Counted from the stretch's first letter, positions 10,083-20,751 are shown. The stretch is 64,000 nt of DNA from Prorocentrum cordatum (GCA_963575745.1 CAUYUJ010008080.1:215700-279699), one strand, 5' to 3'. Notes: a model not told the origin generated them from the sequence alone. Numbers and translations are program-made.

Positions 10083-10311
10083 ATGGGGTCCGAGTCGATG
10101 GGATCGAAGGATCTCGCCGCATCGCCGACACATCGGCGACACATCGGCGATGCATTGGCGATGCACCAGCGACTCTGTTGATGCATCGACGACGTCGGCG
10201 TGGAGAAAATCGGGTTCCGCATCGAGCCGCATCGCCGATGCAGCGCCGATGCATCGGCGATGCGGCGCGACCCTCCAACCCAGTCTACTCCGACCACGTC
10301 TAGGAGGCCCA
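10083..10311. mobile_element. Palindromic TIR element, family A, copy A3
   Basis: Left arm GGGGTCCGAGTCGATGGG then CTCGCCGCATCGCC; right arm GATGCGGCGCGACCCTCC then CTCCGACCACGTCTAGGAGG. The outermost left GGCCTCC is missing where the J repeat abuts, so that end is truncated or overwritten. The interior has the same GATGCATCGACGACGTCGGC core. Confidence 0.78.
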
Positions 10312-11591
10312 GATCCTGGAGGTCGACGTGATGAATCATGACGTCGGGGGTCTGGGGGGGGGGGGGGGAAGGAGGACGCGGGCTGACGCCGCGCCCTCGC
10401 GGGAAATTGCGCCTTCGCGCCGAGATCGTGGCACCCGCGCAGTGCAGAGGCGCACCCCCCAGGCCCTTTGCATTCGCACATGTGATTTGGTGCTGGGATG
10501 GGGCGTCCTGCGGAGGAATAGAAGGAAACAAACTCTGTACACCGACGCTTTTTCCAGCCCGGCACCGAAACTTGCACAAGAAAACGGATCCTGGTGTATA
10601 TGGGATCCTGGTGTACCGTCGTTTCCCCGAGAAGCGGAAAAAGTATACACCACACCGCCCCGACGTTGTCCCCGACCCTTGTAAATTCTTGGGATTGAAA
10701 ACAACCCGCCACTGGTAATGTGTATGTTCCAGTTTCCGAGAATAGCGGTCAGATGCGAGGTGTATGCCCTCGTTGGGCCGCAGGAAGCCCAAACCAAGAC
10801 AGAGAGAGGCCTGAGCAACTCTACGGCCGCGCATCATCCTTGAGATCTCAACCCCTTGAGGTCGCTTCGGTGTACTCTGAAGGAACGCTGGCGACGAATA
10901 ATCACATGCACCAGGTGACAACACAACAGCGAAATATAATGTTTGTACATCCTCGCCCCTCACACTATATCTGGACAGCAGAGCAGCAGCCGATCACTGT
11001 GCATGAGCACTTGTTACTGGCATCATCCTCGTGGCGCTTGAACTCGATGCCGTTGGAATCGAGCGCCAATATTCTCTCCTTGTCCTCGGTCGGAGTTACC
11101 TGAGTCAGCAGCAGCGGCGTGAGACGAGCGAGGGGGAGAATGACGAGGAGGATGATGCTTGAATCGCCACGAGCCCGCGGAGACAGCAACGACAACCTGT
11201 GCATGTATGTAGGCATGCCATATTACGCCTTCGGGCGCTATGTGGGCCTGGTCGACATAGGCCAAGTCGCCGACCTGCCGTGACTCTTCAACGACGCCCT
11301 TGTCATTAGCCTCGGGGAACCTACTGACCTGGGCTGATACAAACCCGGGTCAGTCAGACCTTGCAGGCTCCGTCAGGCTCCTCCAGGATCCTGCAGGACC
11401 CTGCGCGCTGAGCCAGGCCAGTGCAGCCCTGGCCCTGCAGGGTCCAGCAGGATCCAGCGCTCTGGCTGACCCCAGTCTGCACTGACCTGCTGTGCCTCTT
11501 CCAGGACGCTCTTGTCGGCGGCCAGTCCAGGGGGGCAGGTAGAGGCGGCGGGCCTTCTCAGAGGGCTCGGAAGTCCCACGGCTTGCTGATG
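10312..11591. other. Mostly unique sequence, no convincing gene
   Basis: 10380-11280 is non-repetitive. A minus frame (10963-10320) reads without low-complexity bias but has no motif I know and runs into family A. A small direct repeat GGATCCTGGTGTA occurs at 10587 and 10606. 11370-11465 is rich in CAGGATCC/CCTGCAGG words in both orientations and can fold on itself. Confidence 0.4.
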
Positions 11592-11765
11592 CAGTCAAAA
11601 ACCCTAATTCGGACGCGCGGTAAAGGACGCAAGACCCTTGGAAGCCGAAGTTGGGATTTCTGGGGCGGCGGACGACGGAAACCTCAAGGACGCAAGAGCA
11701 AGGAAGAGCAAGGACGCAAGGGTACCCTGGGCAAAGTCGTGCGTCCTTATTCGGGTTTTTGACTG
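11592..11765. mobile_element. Short TIR element, family K
   Basis: The left end CAGTCAAAAACCCTAATTCG continues GACGCGCG. The right end, reverse-complemented, is CAGTCAAAAACCCGAATAAG then GACGCACG: 24 of 28 positions match. Total length is 174 bp with no coding potential and an interior carrying GGACGCAAG words. Structure fits a MITE. No clear target duplication was found and no second copy was noticed. Confidence 0.75.
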
Positions 11766-11914
11766 TATGTTTTCTGAGCCTTCCCCGAAGACACCTCTCC
11801 CGGAGGCCGGAGCGCCTCTGAGACGCCCCACCACCTTCCGAGAGGGCCTCCTCCTTCTCACCTCCCCCCCCGTTCGCTCGCCGGCGATCTTGTCACTCGC
11901 CTGCGACGGCGCCA

Positions 11915-12024
11915 AGGAGGAGGAGGGGGAGGAGGAGGAGGGGGAGGAGGAGGAGGAGGAGGAGGAGGAGGAGGAGGAGGAGGAGGAGGAGGAGGAGGAG
12001 GAGGAGGAGGAGAAGAGGAGGGGG
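11915..12024. repeat. GGA polypurine array
   Basis: About 100 bp of GGA/GAG triplets on plus, ending in AAGAGG and a G run. Produces Glu-, Arg-, Ser-, Pro- or Leu-rich false frames in all phases. Confidence 0.95.
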
Positions 12025-12344
12025 GGGGGTAACGGCGGCCTGGCGGCGACGACGACGAGGGGGCGGCGGAGGGGCGGCGGGCAGGGCGCGAGCGCCTCGG
12101 GCTGCGGGGAGGGCTCGGTGCCGTTGGCGAGGCCCGCCAGCCCGAAGTACCAGTCGGCCAAGCCGCCGCCCCCCCAGAGGGGGGGACACCGGGCCTAGGG
12201 GCGCCCAAGCCCTCGTCGTCGTCGTCGCTTCGTCGTCCTCGTCGAGGTCGCCGTCGTGCTCGTCCTCGTTCCCAATGCTTCCGTTGTTAGCATTGGAAAC
12301 AAAAACTTCGATCGAACGGATCGTAGCGTCCGTGTCCCCGTGCC
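12025..12344. other. Spacer between polypurine and polypyrimidine arrays
   Basis: Read on minus, an acidic tract gives TIRSIEVFVSNANNGSIGNE (about 12340-12275) followed by a Glu/Asp-rich stretch. This is less biased than its surroundings and might be a fragment of an acidic low-complexity protein, but the support is only composition. Confidence 0.35.
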
Positions 12345-12480
12345 ACTCCTCCTCTGCCTCCTCCTCGCCCTCTTCCTCTTTCTCCTCCTCTTTCTCCTCC
12401 TCTTTCTCTTCCTCTTCCTCTTTCTCTTTCTGTTTCTTCTCCTCCTCTTCCTCCTCCTCCTCCTCCTCCCTTCCCCGCCC
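12345..12480. repeat. TCC/TTC polypyrimidine array
   Basis: Degenerate CTCCTC and TTTCTC words over about 135 bp, on the opposite strand sense to the GGA array 320 bp upstream and the one 70 bp downstream. Confidence 0.9.
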
Positions 12481-12561
12481 CCTCGGCCCCCTCCTCGCCA
12501 TTCTGCTGCTCCTGCTCGTGCTCCCCCTCTCCCACATGCGGGCAGCAGGCAGGAGTAGCGG

Positions 12562-12748
12562 GTGGAGGAGGAAGACGGGGAGGAGAGGGAGGAGGAGGAG
12601 GAAGACGTGGAGGAGGGGAAGGAGGGGGAGGAAAAGGAGAAGGAAGAGGAAGAGGAAGAGGAAGAGGATGAGGATCAGGAGGAGGAGGAGGAGGAGGCGG
12701 AGGAGGTTGAGGAGGAGGAACAGGAGGAGGAGGAGGACGACGACGATG
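12562..12748. repeat. GGA polypurine array
   Basis: About 185 bp of GGA/GAA triplets with GAGGAAGA interruptions, ending in a GACGACGACGATGACGA run. Confidence 0.93.
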
Positions 12749-12809
12749 ACGATTTCCTCACCCCTCCCTCCGCCTTACTCCCTCTTCCTTCTCCACCCGT
12801 CCACTGGGT

Positions 12810-13255
12810 AAAGAGGATGTCTCAGGTGAAATGGGACTGCGCATCTCAAGCCAGGGCTTCTCGTAACCCAGGGTTCCGAGGATGTCTCAAACGAAACGGG
12901 CCTGAGCACCTCGTGAACCGCATCTTCAACCCAGAGTTGCGAGGACGTCTCAGGCCAAACGGTCAGAGCTAGGGATTCCAGGGATGTCTCAGGCGAAACG
13001 TGCCAAAGTACCTCGCGAACCACATCTTGGAACCTGGAGTTGTGAGAACGTCTCAAGCGAAGCGGGCCAGAGCACCTCAACGCATGGTATCTCGAAGCCT
13101 GGGGTTCCGAGGATGTCTCAGGCAACACGGGCTTGAGTACCTAGCGAACCACATCCTGGAATCCAGAGTTGTGAGGACGTCTCAAGCGAAACGAGCCAGA
13201 ACACATCAAGTCAGGGCATCTCGGAGCCCGAAGTTCCGAAGATGGCTCGCTGTGG
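12810..13255. repeat. 65-bp tandem repeat, block 1
   Basis: The anchor GTCTCA occurs at about 12819, 12884, 12947, 12985, 13050, 13115 and 13179, i.e. every 63-65 bp apart from one 38-bp truncated unit. Alternate units end CCAGAGTTGYGAGGACGTCTC or GGGGTTCCGAGGATGTCTC, so the higher-order unit is about 130 bp. Confidence 0.88.
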
Positions 13256-13754
13256 GCCATGGGGCGCACCCAACTCTTTTGAAGGCAACCCTTTCCCGGC
13301 ACCTCCCCGGCACCGCCGTCGTGGTTGCCGGGGCTGTCCTGGAGCTGTCCCGGGCGACGTGGGCACCCGGGCTCGGGTGCACTGCCCCCCCCCGCCAGCC
13401 AAGGCAGATGGGGCTCAAGACAGCTCACAACGCTTACCGAAGTGGCCAGCGAGGACCGTACGGCTCCGACACACACCTCCACCCCGTAAAACAATCGGTC
13501 CGTTCGAGACATCCCCACAATTTGGGCGCGGACGGGCCCGTGACACACTCTTCGTCGGCAAAGCACCATCCTGCATCACCAGGCACGATCGAGCCAAGTC
13601 TAGCCCCGGCGACGACAAGTGTCCTGAGAGCATTGAAAACAAGAGTACCTGTTTCTCACAGTAATACGAACAGTATCCTTCCTCGCCCTCTTCTTCAGTC
13701 ATCCTGCTACACCTCCTCCTCCCACTCCTTCTTCGCTTCGCACTCCTCAACGAT
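13256..13754. other. Unique spacer between the two 65-bp repeat blocks
   Basis: No gene recognised. One inverted GAGACATCCCC anchor is present near 13505, so the spacer may have been inserted into a once continuous repeat. Confidence 0.45.
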
Positions 13755-14130
13755 TGCTCGGAATTGCGGGGACGTCTCATGCGAAACTGGCTTGACCCCC
13801 TCGCACGCGGCATCTCTTTGCCAAGAATTGCGGGGACGTCTCAGGCCAAACTGACAGAGTCACCTCGCGGGCGACATCTTCAAGCCTAGCGTAGCGACGA
13901 TGCCTCAAGCGAAACGGACGAGGCAATCTCAGGTCACGGTATCCCCGAACCCAAAAGTTTCGAGGATAGTTTAAGCAATATGGGCCGGACCACCTCTCGC
14001 GTAGCGTCTGGGAGTCCAGAATTGCGAGGATATTTCAAGCGACACGGGCTGGACCATGTCAAGTCTGGTCGTCTCGGAACGCAGCCTTGCGACGATGTCT
14101 CATGCGAAACGGGCCGAACCACCTCGGCAT
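13755..14130. repeat. 65-bp tandem repeat, block 2
   Basis: Further copies carrying GTCTCAGGCCAAAC, TCTCATGCGAAAC and TTTCAAGCGACACGGGC with 60-75 bp spacing, more divergent than block 1. Single GTCTCAGGCGG relics occur at about 14317 and in the 15.8-16.2 kb array. Confidence 0.8.
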
Positions 14131-14640
14131 GGTGCCAATGTCTCGACGCGCGGGCCCCTCGGGAGGCCTTCGCTCTTGCCGCAACAATTCCCCCCCGGCA
14201 TCGGCCAGCGACCCAGGAACACTCCAAAACAAGACTTGTTGAACGGGAACAAACGAGAAGTTCCCATATGGAGGAAGTCTCGAGCGGGAGCTTCGTCTGT
14301 GAGTGCATTGCGAGGCGGTCTCAGGCGGGAGCCCCCCTCCCTATGGGGTCCGCAGCTCATGTTCGAATCCGAGGCGGGTCATCCTTACCCTCCCACCGAC
14401 CCTCCCTCCCCCCTCCTTCTCATCACTATAACCAACATTATCACCATCATCCTCATGCTCATGCATCCTCACCCCTCCCCACCCCCTATACCCCCTATAC
14501 CTCCATGCCTCCCCTTCCCTTCCTCTCCTCTTTCCCCTTCCTCCTCATACTCTTCTCTCCTTCTCTCCTCCCTCCCCCCAAGATGTCCACGGAGTCCCAG
14601 ATGGCCTCAAGAACACCCCTCACGAAGCCCAAACCCGGAC
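14131..14640. other. Spacer with C/T-rich tract
   Basis: 14390-14580 is a pyrimidine-rich tract (CCTCCC, CATCATCCTCATG). Nothing else recognised. Confidence 0.5.
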
Positions 14641-14659
14641 ATCCGATGTCTTAATTGTT

Positions 14660-14775
14660 TCAAGCCACGCTCCCCGAAGTTTCGTCACTTTCCACAGGGC
14701 CAGCTTTTCATCCCGAGCCGTTTTTTGACGGTCCTGGGGCCTAGCAGAATCCAACAAATTGCGAAAAACCTCCGC
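14660..14775 (-). repeat. Dispersed J-family repeat
   Basis: Minus-orientation copy: CAGCTTTTCATCCCGAGCCG then TTTTTTGACGGTCCTGGGGCC, the reverse complement of the CCGTCAAAAA...ACTCAGGACG core. A second, weaker minus copy follows at about 15095-15175 (GTTTTTCGTCCCGGATGAGC). Confidence 0.65.
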
Positions 14776-15179
14776 CTTGAAATTTTCAGGATGTCGGATG
14801 TCTGGAGGCCACACGGGACTCCAGAAGCGCAAACACTTGGGGCACATTGGGGCCAAAGCCACCTCTGGCAACACCCGACCAAGCAGAGTCTTACCATGAA
14901 GGAAGATGGCAATGACGGAAGCGGATCCTGGATCCCTTGGCCTACCCTGGGACCGAATCTTCATTCCATGTACTTTTCTGATGGCTTTGGGACCCTGTGA
15001 AGGGCCTGGGAGCCTGAAAACGGAACAAGCATGAGGACCCGTTTCCTTCAAGATCCGCTTTCCAGACGTCCAACGATCAGATTCTTTGAAAATCGCGGCC
15101 CCGAAGCTCCCGACCCTTTCTCTGGGTTTAGTTTTTCGTCCCGGATGAGCTTTCGATGGCTGGGGCCCGATGACGAGAC

Positions 15180-15559
15180 CCAGGGGCCGACATCGAGGAA
15201 CGACGCCGGGATGGACCAAACCCGCGGCCGAAACCGAACCAATACACCAGAGGCCGTGATCGAGGAACCATGTGAGAAAAACCTCACGACTTGTAAGTCC
15301 CATGGGGATCTGCATCTTTGCCGCACACGAGGGGGCTCTGGCATTCCGGGCGAGATAGCTTGAAGGCAGACGTCGTATCCTTTTTGGCGGCGCGCTGGCT
15401 TCGGCAAGCAGCCTACCGCGAGGTCAGGAGCTGCCTGGGAGGCGCTTCCCACCGCAGCGCGATGACCTTCTCGACTGTCAGCGAGGATATCGGCTGGTAG
15501 CTTGACATAAGATGCGCCACTGTCCCAGACCACCAGGTAGGTTCTTGTGATTACTTTCA
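15180..15559. other. Unique spacer
   Basis: No repeat and no recognisable coding region on either strand. Confidence 0.4.
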
Positions 15560-15842
15560 CCGCGCCAACCACACCCACCCACCTCCTTCACACACACACA
15601 CACACGCACACATTCATCACTCAGGACTTCTCACACTCAGACTTACTCAACCTCAGACTCACTCACTCAGACTCAGTCATCGCTCAGGCTCATCCATCGC
15701 GCATCATTCAGCCTCACTCGTATTCTGACTCGCTCTGTCTCACTCAGATTACACACACACGCATTGTGAGGATGTTCGCACTAAAACTCACACTGAGTCA
15801 AACTCTGGTTCGCTCTTCCTCACTCAGTCGGACTCACACGAG
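15560..15842. repeat. CA microsatellite and ACTCAG-rich degenerate array
   Basis: A (CA)n run at about 15588-15612 is followed by irregular ACTCAG, CTCACT and GACTCA words to 15842. This is low-complexity DNA; the plus frame that begins at 15547 is its product. Confidence 0.85.
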
Positions 15843-15844
15843 GG

Positions 15845-16172
15845 CTTGGTTTCAGCACTCCCTGGGGGTATATCACGGGCCCGTTCGCGGCCATATTCTG
15901 GGGATGTCTCAGGCGGTTTGCCCGTTTCCGCCCTCAACATCTTTTGCTTTCGGGGCCGAATGCGAGGATGTCTCGGGCGTGTGGCGCTGGTTTCAGCACT
16001 CCCAAGGGGGGGCGCCAGAGGGGTGCATCACGGGCGCGTTCGCGGCCAGATTGTGGGAATGTCTCAAGCGGTTTACCTGTTTGCGCCCCAGCATCTGTTG
16101 TTTTCGGAGCAGATTGCGAGGATGTCTCAGGCGGGGCGCTGGTTTCAGCACTCCCAAGGGGGCCGTTGAGGG
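15845..16172. repeat. ~145-bp tandem repeat with embedded GTCTCAGGCGG
   Basis: GGTTTCAGCACTCCC begins units at 15848, 15989 and 16141 (spacings 141 and 152 bp). Each unit has two GTCTCNNGCGG anchors and a TCACGGGCSCGTTCGCGGCC segment. The anchors relate it to the 65-bp repeat. Confidence 0.88.
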
Positions 16173-16545
16173 CCGGCAAAGGGGCCCTTTAGGGCCCAGA
16201 CAAAAGCCTCAGGGCCCGACAAAAAACATTTTTCCCCCCCCTTCCCCCATATGGGGCCGAGAAGAAGGCCTTTAGCGCCCGAAAGGGGCACCTTTCTCCC
16301 CCCCCGCCCCCGCCCTTCCGTCGCGCCCCCCCCCTTCCATCGCCCGCCCCGCCCCCATTGGCTCGCACCCAGGTCGAGCGGGGGCTGGCGGCCGCCGGGC
16401 GCCAGCGCCACGGCTGTGCTGGCCTGGCCGTTGGCCTCCAAGCACTCCTCCAAGGAGGGGGGGGGGCCGCCTCCGCTGCCGCCGCTGCCCCCGATGGGGG
16501 AGAAACCCAGGGATGAGGCCTGGGGGTGAGGACGGGGGGGGGCGG
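16173..16545. other. GC-rich spacer
   Basis: Runs of C and G and repeated AGGGCCC words (16173-16215); no gene recognised. Confidence 0.4.
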
Positions 16546-16818
16546 GAGGGGCCTCCTCCTCCTTCTTTCCTTCTTTCCTTCATTCATTCACTCATTCCTT
16601 CCCTCCTCCTCCTCCTCCTCCTCTTCCTCCTCCTCCTGTCGCTCTCCCTCCCCCTGCCCCCCTTCCTCCCTTCCCCCGCCCCTCCCTCCTTCCTCCCTTC
16701 CTCCCTTCCCTCCCTCCCTTCCCCCGCCCCTCCCTCCCTTTCCGTTCGTTTCTTCCTCCTCCTCTCCTCCTCCTCCTCCCTCCCTCCCTCCCTCCCTCCC
16801 TCCCTCTTCCTTTTTACT
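16546..16818. repeat. CCTCCC/TTCC polypyrimidine tract
   Basis: About 270 bp with almost no purines on plus, in CTTCCTTCC, CCTCCTCC and CCCTCCCT sub-blocks. It is one of the longest pyrimidine tracts in the window. Confidence 0.93.
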
Positions 16819-17020
16819 CCTCCCGGAGCGGGGGCGGCGTCGTCCGCGCACCTCGCCCGCCGCGCGCAGCGTGCAGCGATGGAGCTCGCCCCGCCGCCCG
16901 CAGGCAACGCTCCGCGGTGATCGTAACGCGGCCTCGGCTCGCGCCTCGCGCGGCCCAGCCGACAAGCCGGCGCCATCGGTCGTGCCCGTTCTTCCACTGG
17001 GCGCCTCACAGACGAACGAA

Positions 17021-17102
17021 CAACACACACAAAGAGACACACACACACACACGCACACACACACACATACACATATACACATACACACACACACACGCAC
17101 GT
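17021..17102. repeat. CA microsatellite
   Basis: (CA)n with CG, TA and GA interruptions, about 80 bp. Confidence 0.95.
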
Positions 17103-17110
17103 ATCCTCAA

Positions 17111-17224
17111 GGTGGACGGACGGGGCTATGGGTGCGTGCTGTCGGATGGGGGCCCCGGCTTGAACGGGAGTCTGCCCATGGGTCCGACAACCCGCACCCA
17201 TATATCCATAGCCGGTCCTCTTCC
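17111..17224. mobile_element. Imperfect palindrome, possible TIR element
   Basis: GGACGGGGCTATGGGTGCG, then TGCTGTCGGA on the left pairs with the reverse complement of the right arm, GGACCGGCTATGGATATATG, then GGTGCGGGTTGTCGGA. The arms are about 30 bp with mismatches and one small insertion. No second copy seen. Confidence 0.55.
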
Positions 17225-17841
17225 TGCCGACCTCCCTGCGGCACAGTGCGGACGCGGCCGCCAGAAACCCGCACCCAGGTCTGAAAACCCGCGCGCGAGG
17301 TGCCCACGGGGGCACCCCCAGAGCAGCCTGGACGCAGCAATTTCTGCAGCGGCCGCGGGAAGTCACCGCGCAGTGCGCGGAGCGAAGAAGCGCAGGGTAC
17401 CCTGGCAGAGAGCATATGGTTTCTTGGTGCGCGTCCCCACTGTATCGGTACGTGTTGTTCGTTCGTCGCTGATGGGGATGAGAAGCCCCTCCAGGGAGGC
17501 CCAAGCGGGACGAGACACGGCCGCGGGCCATCCCCGCTCAAAGTCGACCCCTGGGTCCGCCAGGAAACCAGGCAAGCGGCACGGGCATTCGAACGCACCC
17601 CCACAGCGGCGCCCTCATAACCAGTCCATGGACGCCTTCCCTCCTTTTTCCGTGACGCGGCGTCAGCATGTCGAGCTGCTGGGCGTTCGCCGGCTGGCAG
17701 GCGAGCACAACAAATAACGGATTTTACATAGGCTCCGTGGCTCTGCCAGCGACTCGGCCCGGGCCGAGGGGTCGCCCACGAGGGTGCGACTTTGCCTCGG
17801 CGCCGGACTGGCCTGCCTCCTCCTCCTCCTCCTCTTCCTCC
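17225..17841. other. Unique spacer
   Basis: No repeat and no coding motif recognised. Confidence 0.4.
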
Positions 17842-17908
17842 TCCATTCCATTCCATTCCATTCCATTCCATTCCATTCCATTCCCTTCCATTCCATTCCA
17901 TTCCATGT
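17842..17908. repeat. CCATT pentamer array
   Basis: Thirteen or so uninterrupted CCATT units, one of them CCCTT. The same pentamer underlies human satellite II/III and is short enough here to be convergent slippage. It also shares CCATT with the hexamer array at 26.4 kb. Confidence 0.95.
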
Positions 17909-18004
17909 CCTTACACATAAAACCTTCCTCTCGCACCCCGAGGCGGGTCGAAAGGGCGGGCCGGGCGTTTCGCCTGAAACCTCCTCGCCACTTATGAGCC
18001 TGAA

Positions 18005-18470
18005 GCTAAAAAATGGCAAGCGTTTCAAGGATGCAGGGTGGGCCGCTTCCAAAATGTGACTCTAGCATTCGCGCCGCGCACATTCTTTACAACAAATGGC
18101 AAGAGTTTGACGGATTGAGCGCGGGTGGGTTTCAAAATGTGGCTCTCGCCTCAGCGCCGCGCGCACTCGTCTTAAACATTCGCAGTAGTTCACACATTGA
18201 GGTCGTGTGGCTTTCAAAATGTGGCGCTCGCCTCAGCGCCGCACACGCTCGTTTGAAATATTTGCAAGGGTTTCACGAATTGAAGGCGGGTGGCTGTCAA
18301 AATGTGGCTCTCGCCTTAGCGCCGCGCACATTCGTCTTAAGACATTGCAAGGAACTTCGCGGATTGAGGGCGGGTGGTCTTCAAAATGTGGCTCTCGCCT
18401 CAGCGCCGCGAACATTCGACTTAAACAATTGCAAGCGCTTCACGGATTGCTATTGTCAACATGCCAGGAA
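18005..18470. repeat. 82-bp tandem repeat
   Basis: The phrase CAAAATGTGGCTCTCGCCTC recurs with 82-83 bp spacing (about 18050, 18132, 18215, 18298, 18380), each followed by AGCGCCGCGCACRYTCG and a GCAAGNNNTTCACGGATTGA segment. About 5.5 units. Confidence 0.92.
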
Positions 18471-18800
18471 TGGTGATTTGGAGGGGCTCATGACTGTGAG
18501 GGTGCAAGCCCCAGGAACGGTTTTCTGGCACGGCTCAAGATCGTCAAGACGCAACAGTCAGGTTCATCCGTGGCGTGGGAGTCCCAAGAAAGGTGTTTTG
18601 GCACGCTTCATGGTCTTCAAACGGTTGTCTCCCAAAGGGGCAGTTCCCTCAGAGAATAGTTAACCCTTGTGTGGAACCCATTACAGAGGGAGCTTGGAGG
18701 GAGGCCAGCATCGTTGATGAGTCTTAGGTTTGCACTGGTCCTCCTCCTGCTCCTCATCCTTTTTACGGTTAGGCGGACTTTCGAAACTAGGCTGTAGCGT
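18471..18800. other. Spacer, no gene seen
   Basis: Contains a short repeated phrase (GGTTTTCTGGCACGGCTCAAG and GTGTTTTGGCACGCTTCATGG). No coding region recognised. Confidence 0.4.
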
Positions 18801-18802
18801 TC

Positions 18803-18861
18803 TTCTTCCTCCTCCTCCTCCTCCTCCTCCTCCACCTCCTCCTCCTTTTCCTCCTCCAGAG
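18803..18861. repeat. TCC array
   Basis: Short CTCCTCCTC run of about 55 bp. Confidence 0.95.
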
Positions 18862-19064
18862 CTGCGCCGTGAACAAGAATGCAACATCGTGGAAAATCAC
18901 GACCAGGGCCCTGGGCCCCGTCTTTCTGCGCCACTTGTCGAGCCCGATCGCTCGGTGAGGGTCCACAGGCCCGAAAGAAGGCAATCGTCGTCGGGTGCGA
19001 AACAGATGCGACGCCATAATCTCGGGGAAGGTCCTTCCCAGACATCCAGCTGCTCCGATGTTTG

Positions 19065-19220
19065 ACGTGCCTGGGCCCCAGAGCTCCTGGGCCGGTTTTT
19101 CGTCCTGGGTCAATTTTTCGTCCTGGGCCGTGCTTCGTCCGGAGACCACTCCCCGGGGCCGGTGTCTCGTCCCGGATCGTTTTTTTTTGACGCTGCCGAG
19201 GCCCGGCGAGCGCCCCTGGA
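19065..19220 (-). repeat. Dispersed J-family repeat (minus), with internal duplication
   Basis: Carries CCGGTTTTTCGTCCTGGGTC, a second TTTTTCGTCCTGGG 21 bp on, CCCCGGGGCCGGTGTCTCGTC and TTTTGACGCTGCCGAGGCCC. The doubled TTTTTCGTCCTGGG suggests a partial internal duplication. Confidence 0.68.
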
Positions 19221-19264
19221 GGCCGAATTCAGCCAAAAAGCCGCCCGCTCCGACTTTTTTTTAT

Positions 19265-19442
19265 GTCGGGCGTGTCCCCCTGCAGGGGGATTCTCGACGA
19301 AAAATAAAAAAATACGCCTAAATTGCCCCAAGAAGGGAAAAAATACCCCAAAAATAATCCCCAGACTATTTTTGGACTATTGTTGGATTATTTCTTGGGT
19401 ATCTTTTATTCTCGTCGAAAATCCCCCTGTAGGGGGACAGGC
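19265..19442. mobile_element. Palindromic TIR element, family B, copy B1
   Basis: Left end GTGTCCCCCTGCAGGGGGAT then TCTCGACGA; right end reverse-complemented CTGTCCCCCTACAGGGGGAT then TTTCGACGA. The TIRs are about 30-35 bp with few mismatches, and there is a strikingly AT-rich interior (ACTATTTTTGGACTATTG) in GC-rich surroundings. Related ends occur at 31193-31332 and 36011-36124. Confidence 0.82.
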
Positions 19443-19499
19443 CAGCGCCACGGAGGCCTTCGGCGGCACGTGGCGCGCGCAAGCTGACGGTTGCCTGCC

Positions 19500-19650
19500 C
19501 AGACGCCCTCGAGTCAGGAACGAACTCGCGACGGGAGGCTGGTCGCTGTGTTGGACCTCTGGGGGCCCTCGCCGGGCCTCGGGGCCGTCAGAAAACGACT
19601 CGGGAGGAAAACCCGGTCCCGGGGAAAGGGTCGAGACCTCTGGGGTCTGG
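19500..19650 (+). repeat. Dispersed J-family repeat
   Basis: GGGGGCCCTCGCCGGGCCTC, GCCGTCAGAAAACGACTCGG, CCCGGTCCCGGGGAAAGGGT, CGAGACCTCTGGGG in order. This is one of the fullest copies and extends downstream of the core. Confidence 0.78.
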
Positions 19651-20650
19651 GTCCGGGGCGCGGCATGGCCGTGCTCGTCTCACGGCACGGCTTCTGCACT
19701 GACGCCCTGGCGAGTCCCCTCCCACGCCTGGCGCGGAACGTCAATCTTGCACGATGGCTGGCGCGTCGGGGCCCCCGTCCAAGGAATGCTCTACATCCTG
19801 CGCACCCGTGTGGCATTCGGACGTTCATGACGTCCGAGGCCAGCGGGACGCCAACCGCGGGTTCTGCAGTGCGGCAGTCTCCCTGGGGAGCGGTCTCTTA
19901 CCGACGCCCATACGTATTTGCGAATTGCGCCAAAACGTCAGCTATGGCGCGGCCCGTCACGAGACGCGCTCCTCTTGCGTGCGTCCATGACGGCCGCCAC
20001 TTGGTGCCAGAGCCTATCTAGAAAGAGGAGCGCAGGATCTCGCGGTAAATACGCCCCGCTTCTTGACTGCAAGCTGTTGCGCGCAGCGCTCCCAAGAGGG
20101 AAATATCGCGTCGTCGCGAAGTACAGCATCTGCCCGTTGCAGCGGCGTCACATTCCCGACGAGAGAGGCCAAGTCCAACCTCAACTGCTCTGACGCTCTT
20201 CAAGCCATCGGCACCACATGGCAGTCCATCACTTGCACTCCATTTAACTGCAGCGCTCACGATCTCACCGTCGAGGCGGCGAGGCCGACGATGATCAAGA
20301 ACCCACGTCTAACTTCGCGTTACCGCGCACGCTCTGCCACCGCGTTCATGAGAAACCGCACACGCGCCAACAAGGCATGCGCATGTGATACATCTCTCAA
20401 TCTATCATTACTGTGGGCGCTGTGACAGATTGCAGCGGGAACCTGAAGACGCACGCGGAAGGAACAAACCAATTTGCTCAGCTTTGGATCTGGGCATGCT
20501 ATGGACACCACACAATTTTTCGACACCAGACAACCGGGTACATGGTGTCTGGAAAGACGCGTTTCTTCTACAGTGCTGTTAGTGTCTCGCTGACAGAGGA
20601 GACACTCGGGCGCCTCCTCGGGTCATTAGCTGTACTCCGAATCTACAATC
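19651..20650. other. Unique sequence, no certain gene
   Basis: About 1 kb with mixed composition and no tandem repeat. Open frames of 60-176 codons exist on both strands. The plus frame 20063-20425 has ordinary composition but no motif I recognise. If the window holds an unrecognised short gene, this is a candidate place. Confidence 0.35.
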
Positions 20651-20663
20651 GTGAAACTGATGA

Positions 20664-20742
20664 TTAGAGATAGAGAGAGAGAGAGAGAGAGGGAGAGAGA
20701 AAGAGAGAGAGGGAGAGAGAGAGAGAGAGAGAGAGAGCGAAA
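20664..20742. repeat. GA microsatellite
   Basis: (GA)n with AAAGAG and GGGAGA interruptions, about 75 bp, at the 3-prime end of the minus-strand ORF described next. Confidence 0.95.
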
Positions 20743-20751
20743 GGAGCGAGT

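Noticed and set aside
3482-10712. Minus and plus frames with recurrent MHRRCIGD or RRCIADA peptides
   Set aside because: These come from the palindromic family A elements and match in both orientations.
11893-12537. 214-codon minus acidic frame
   Set aside because: Two polypurine/polypyrimidine arrays supply most of the Glu and Leu runs; only about 40 residues between them look ordinary.
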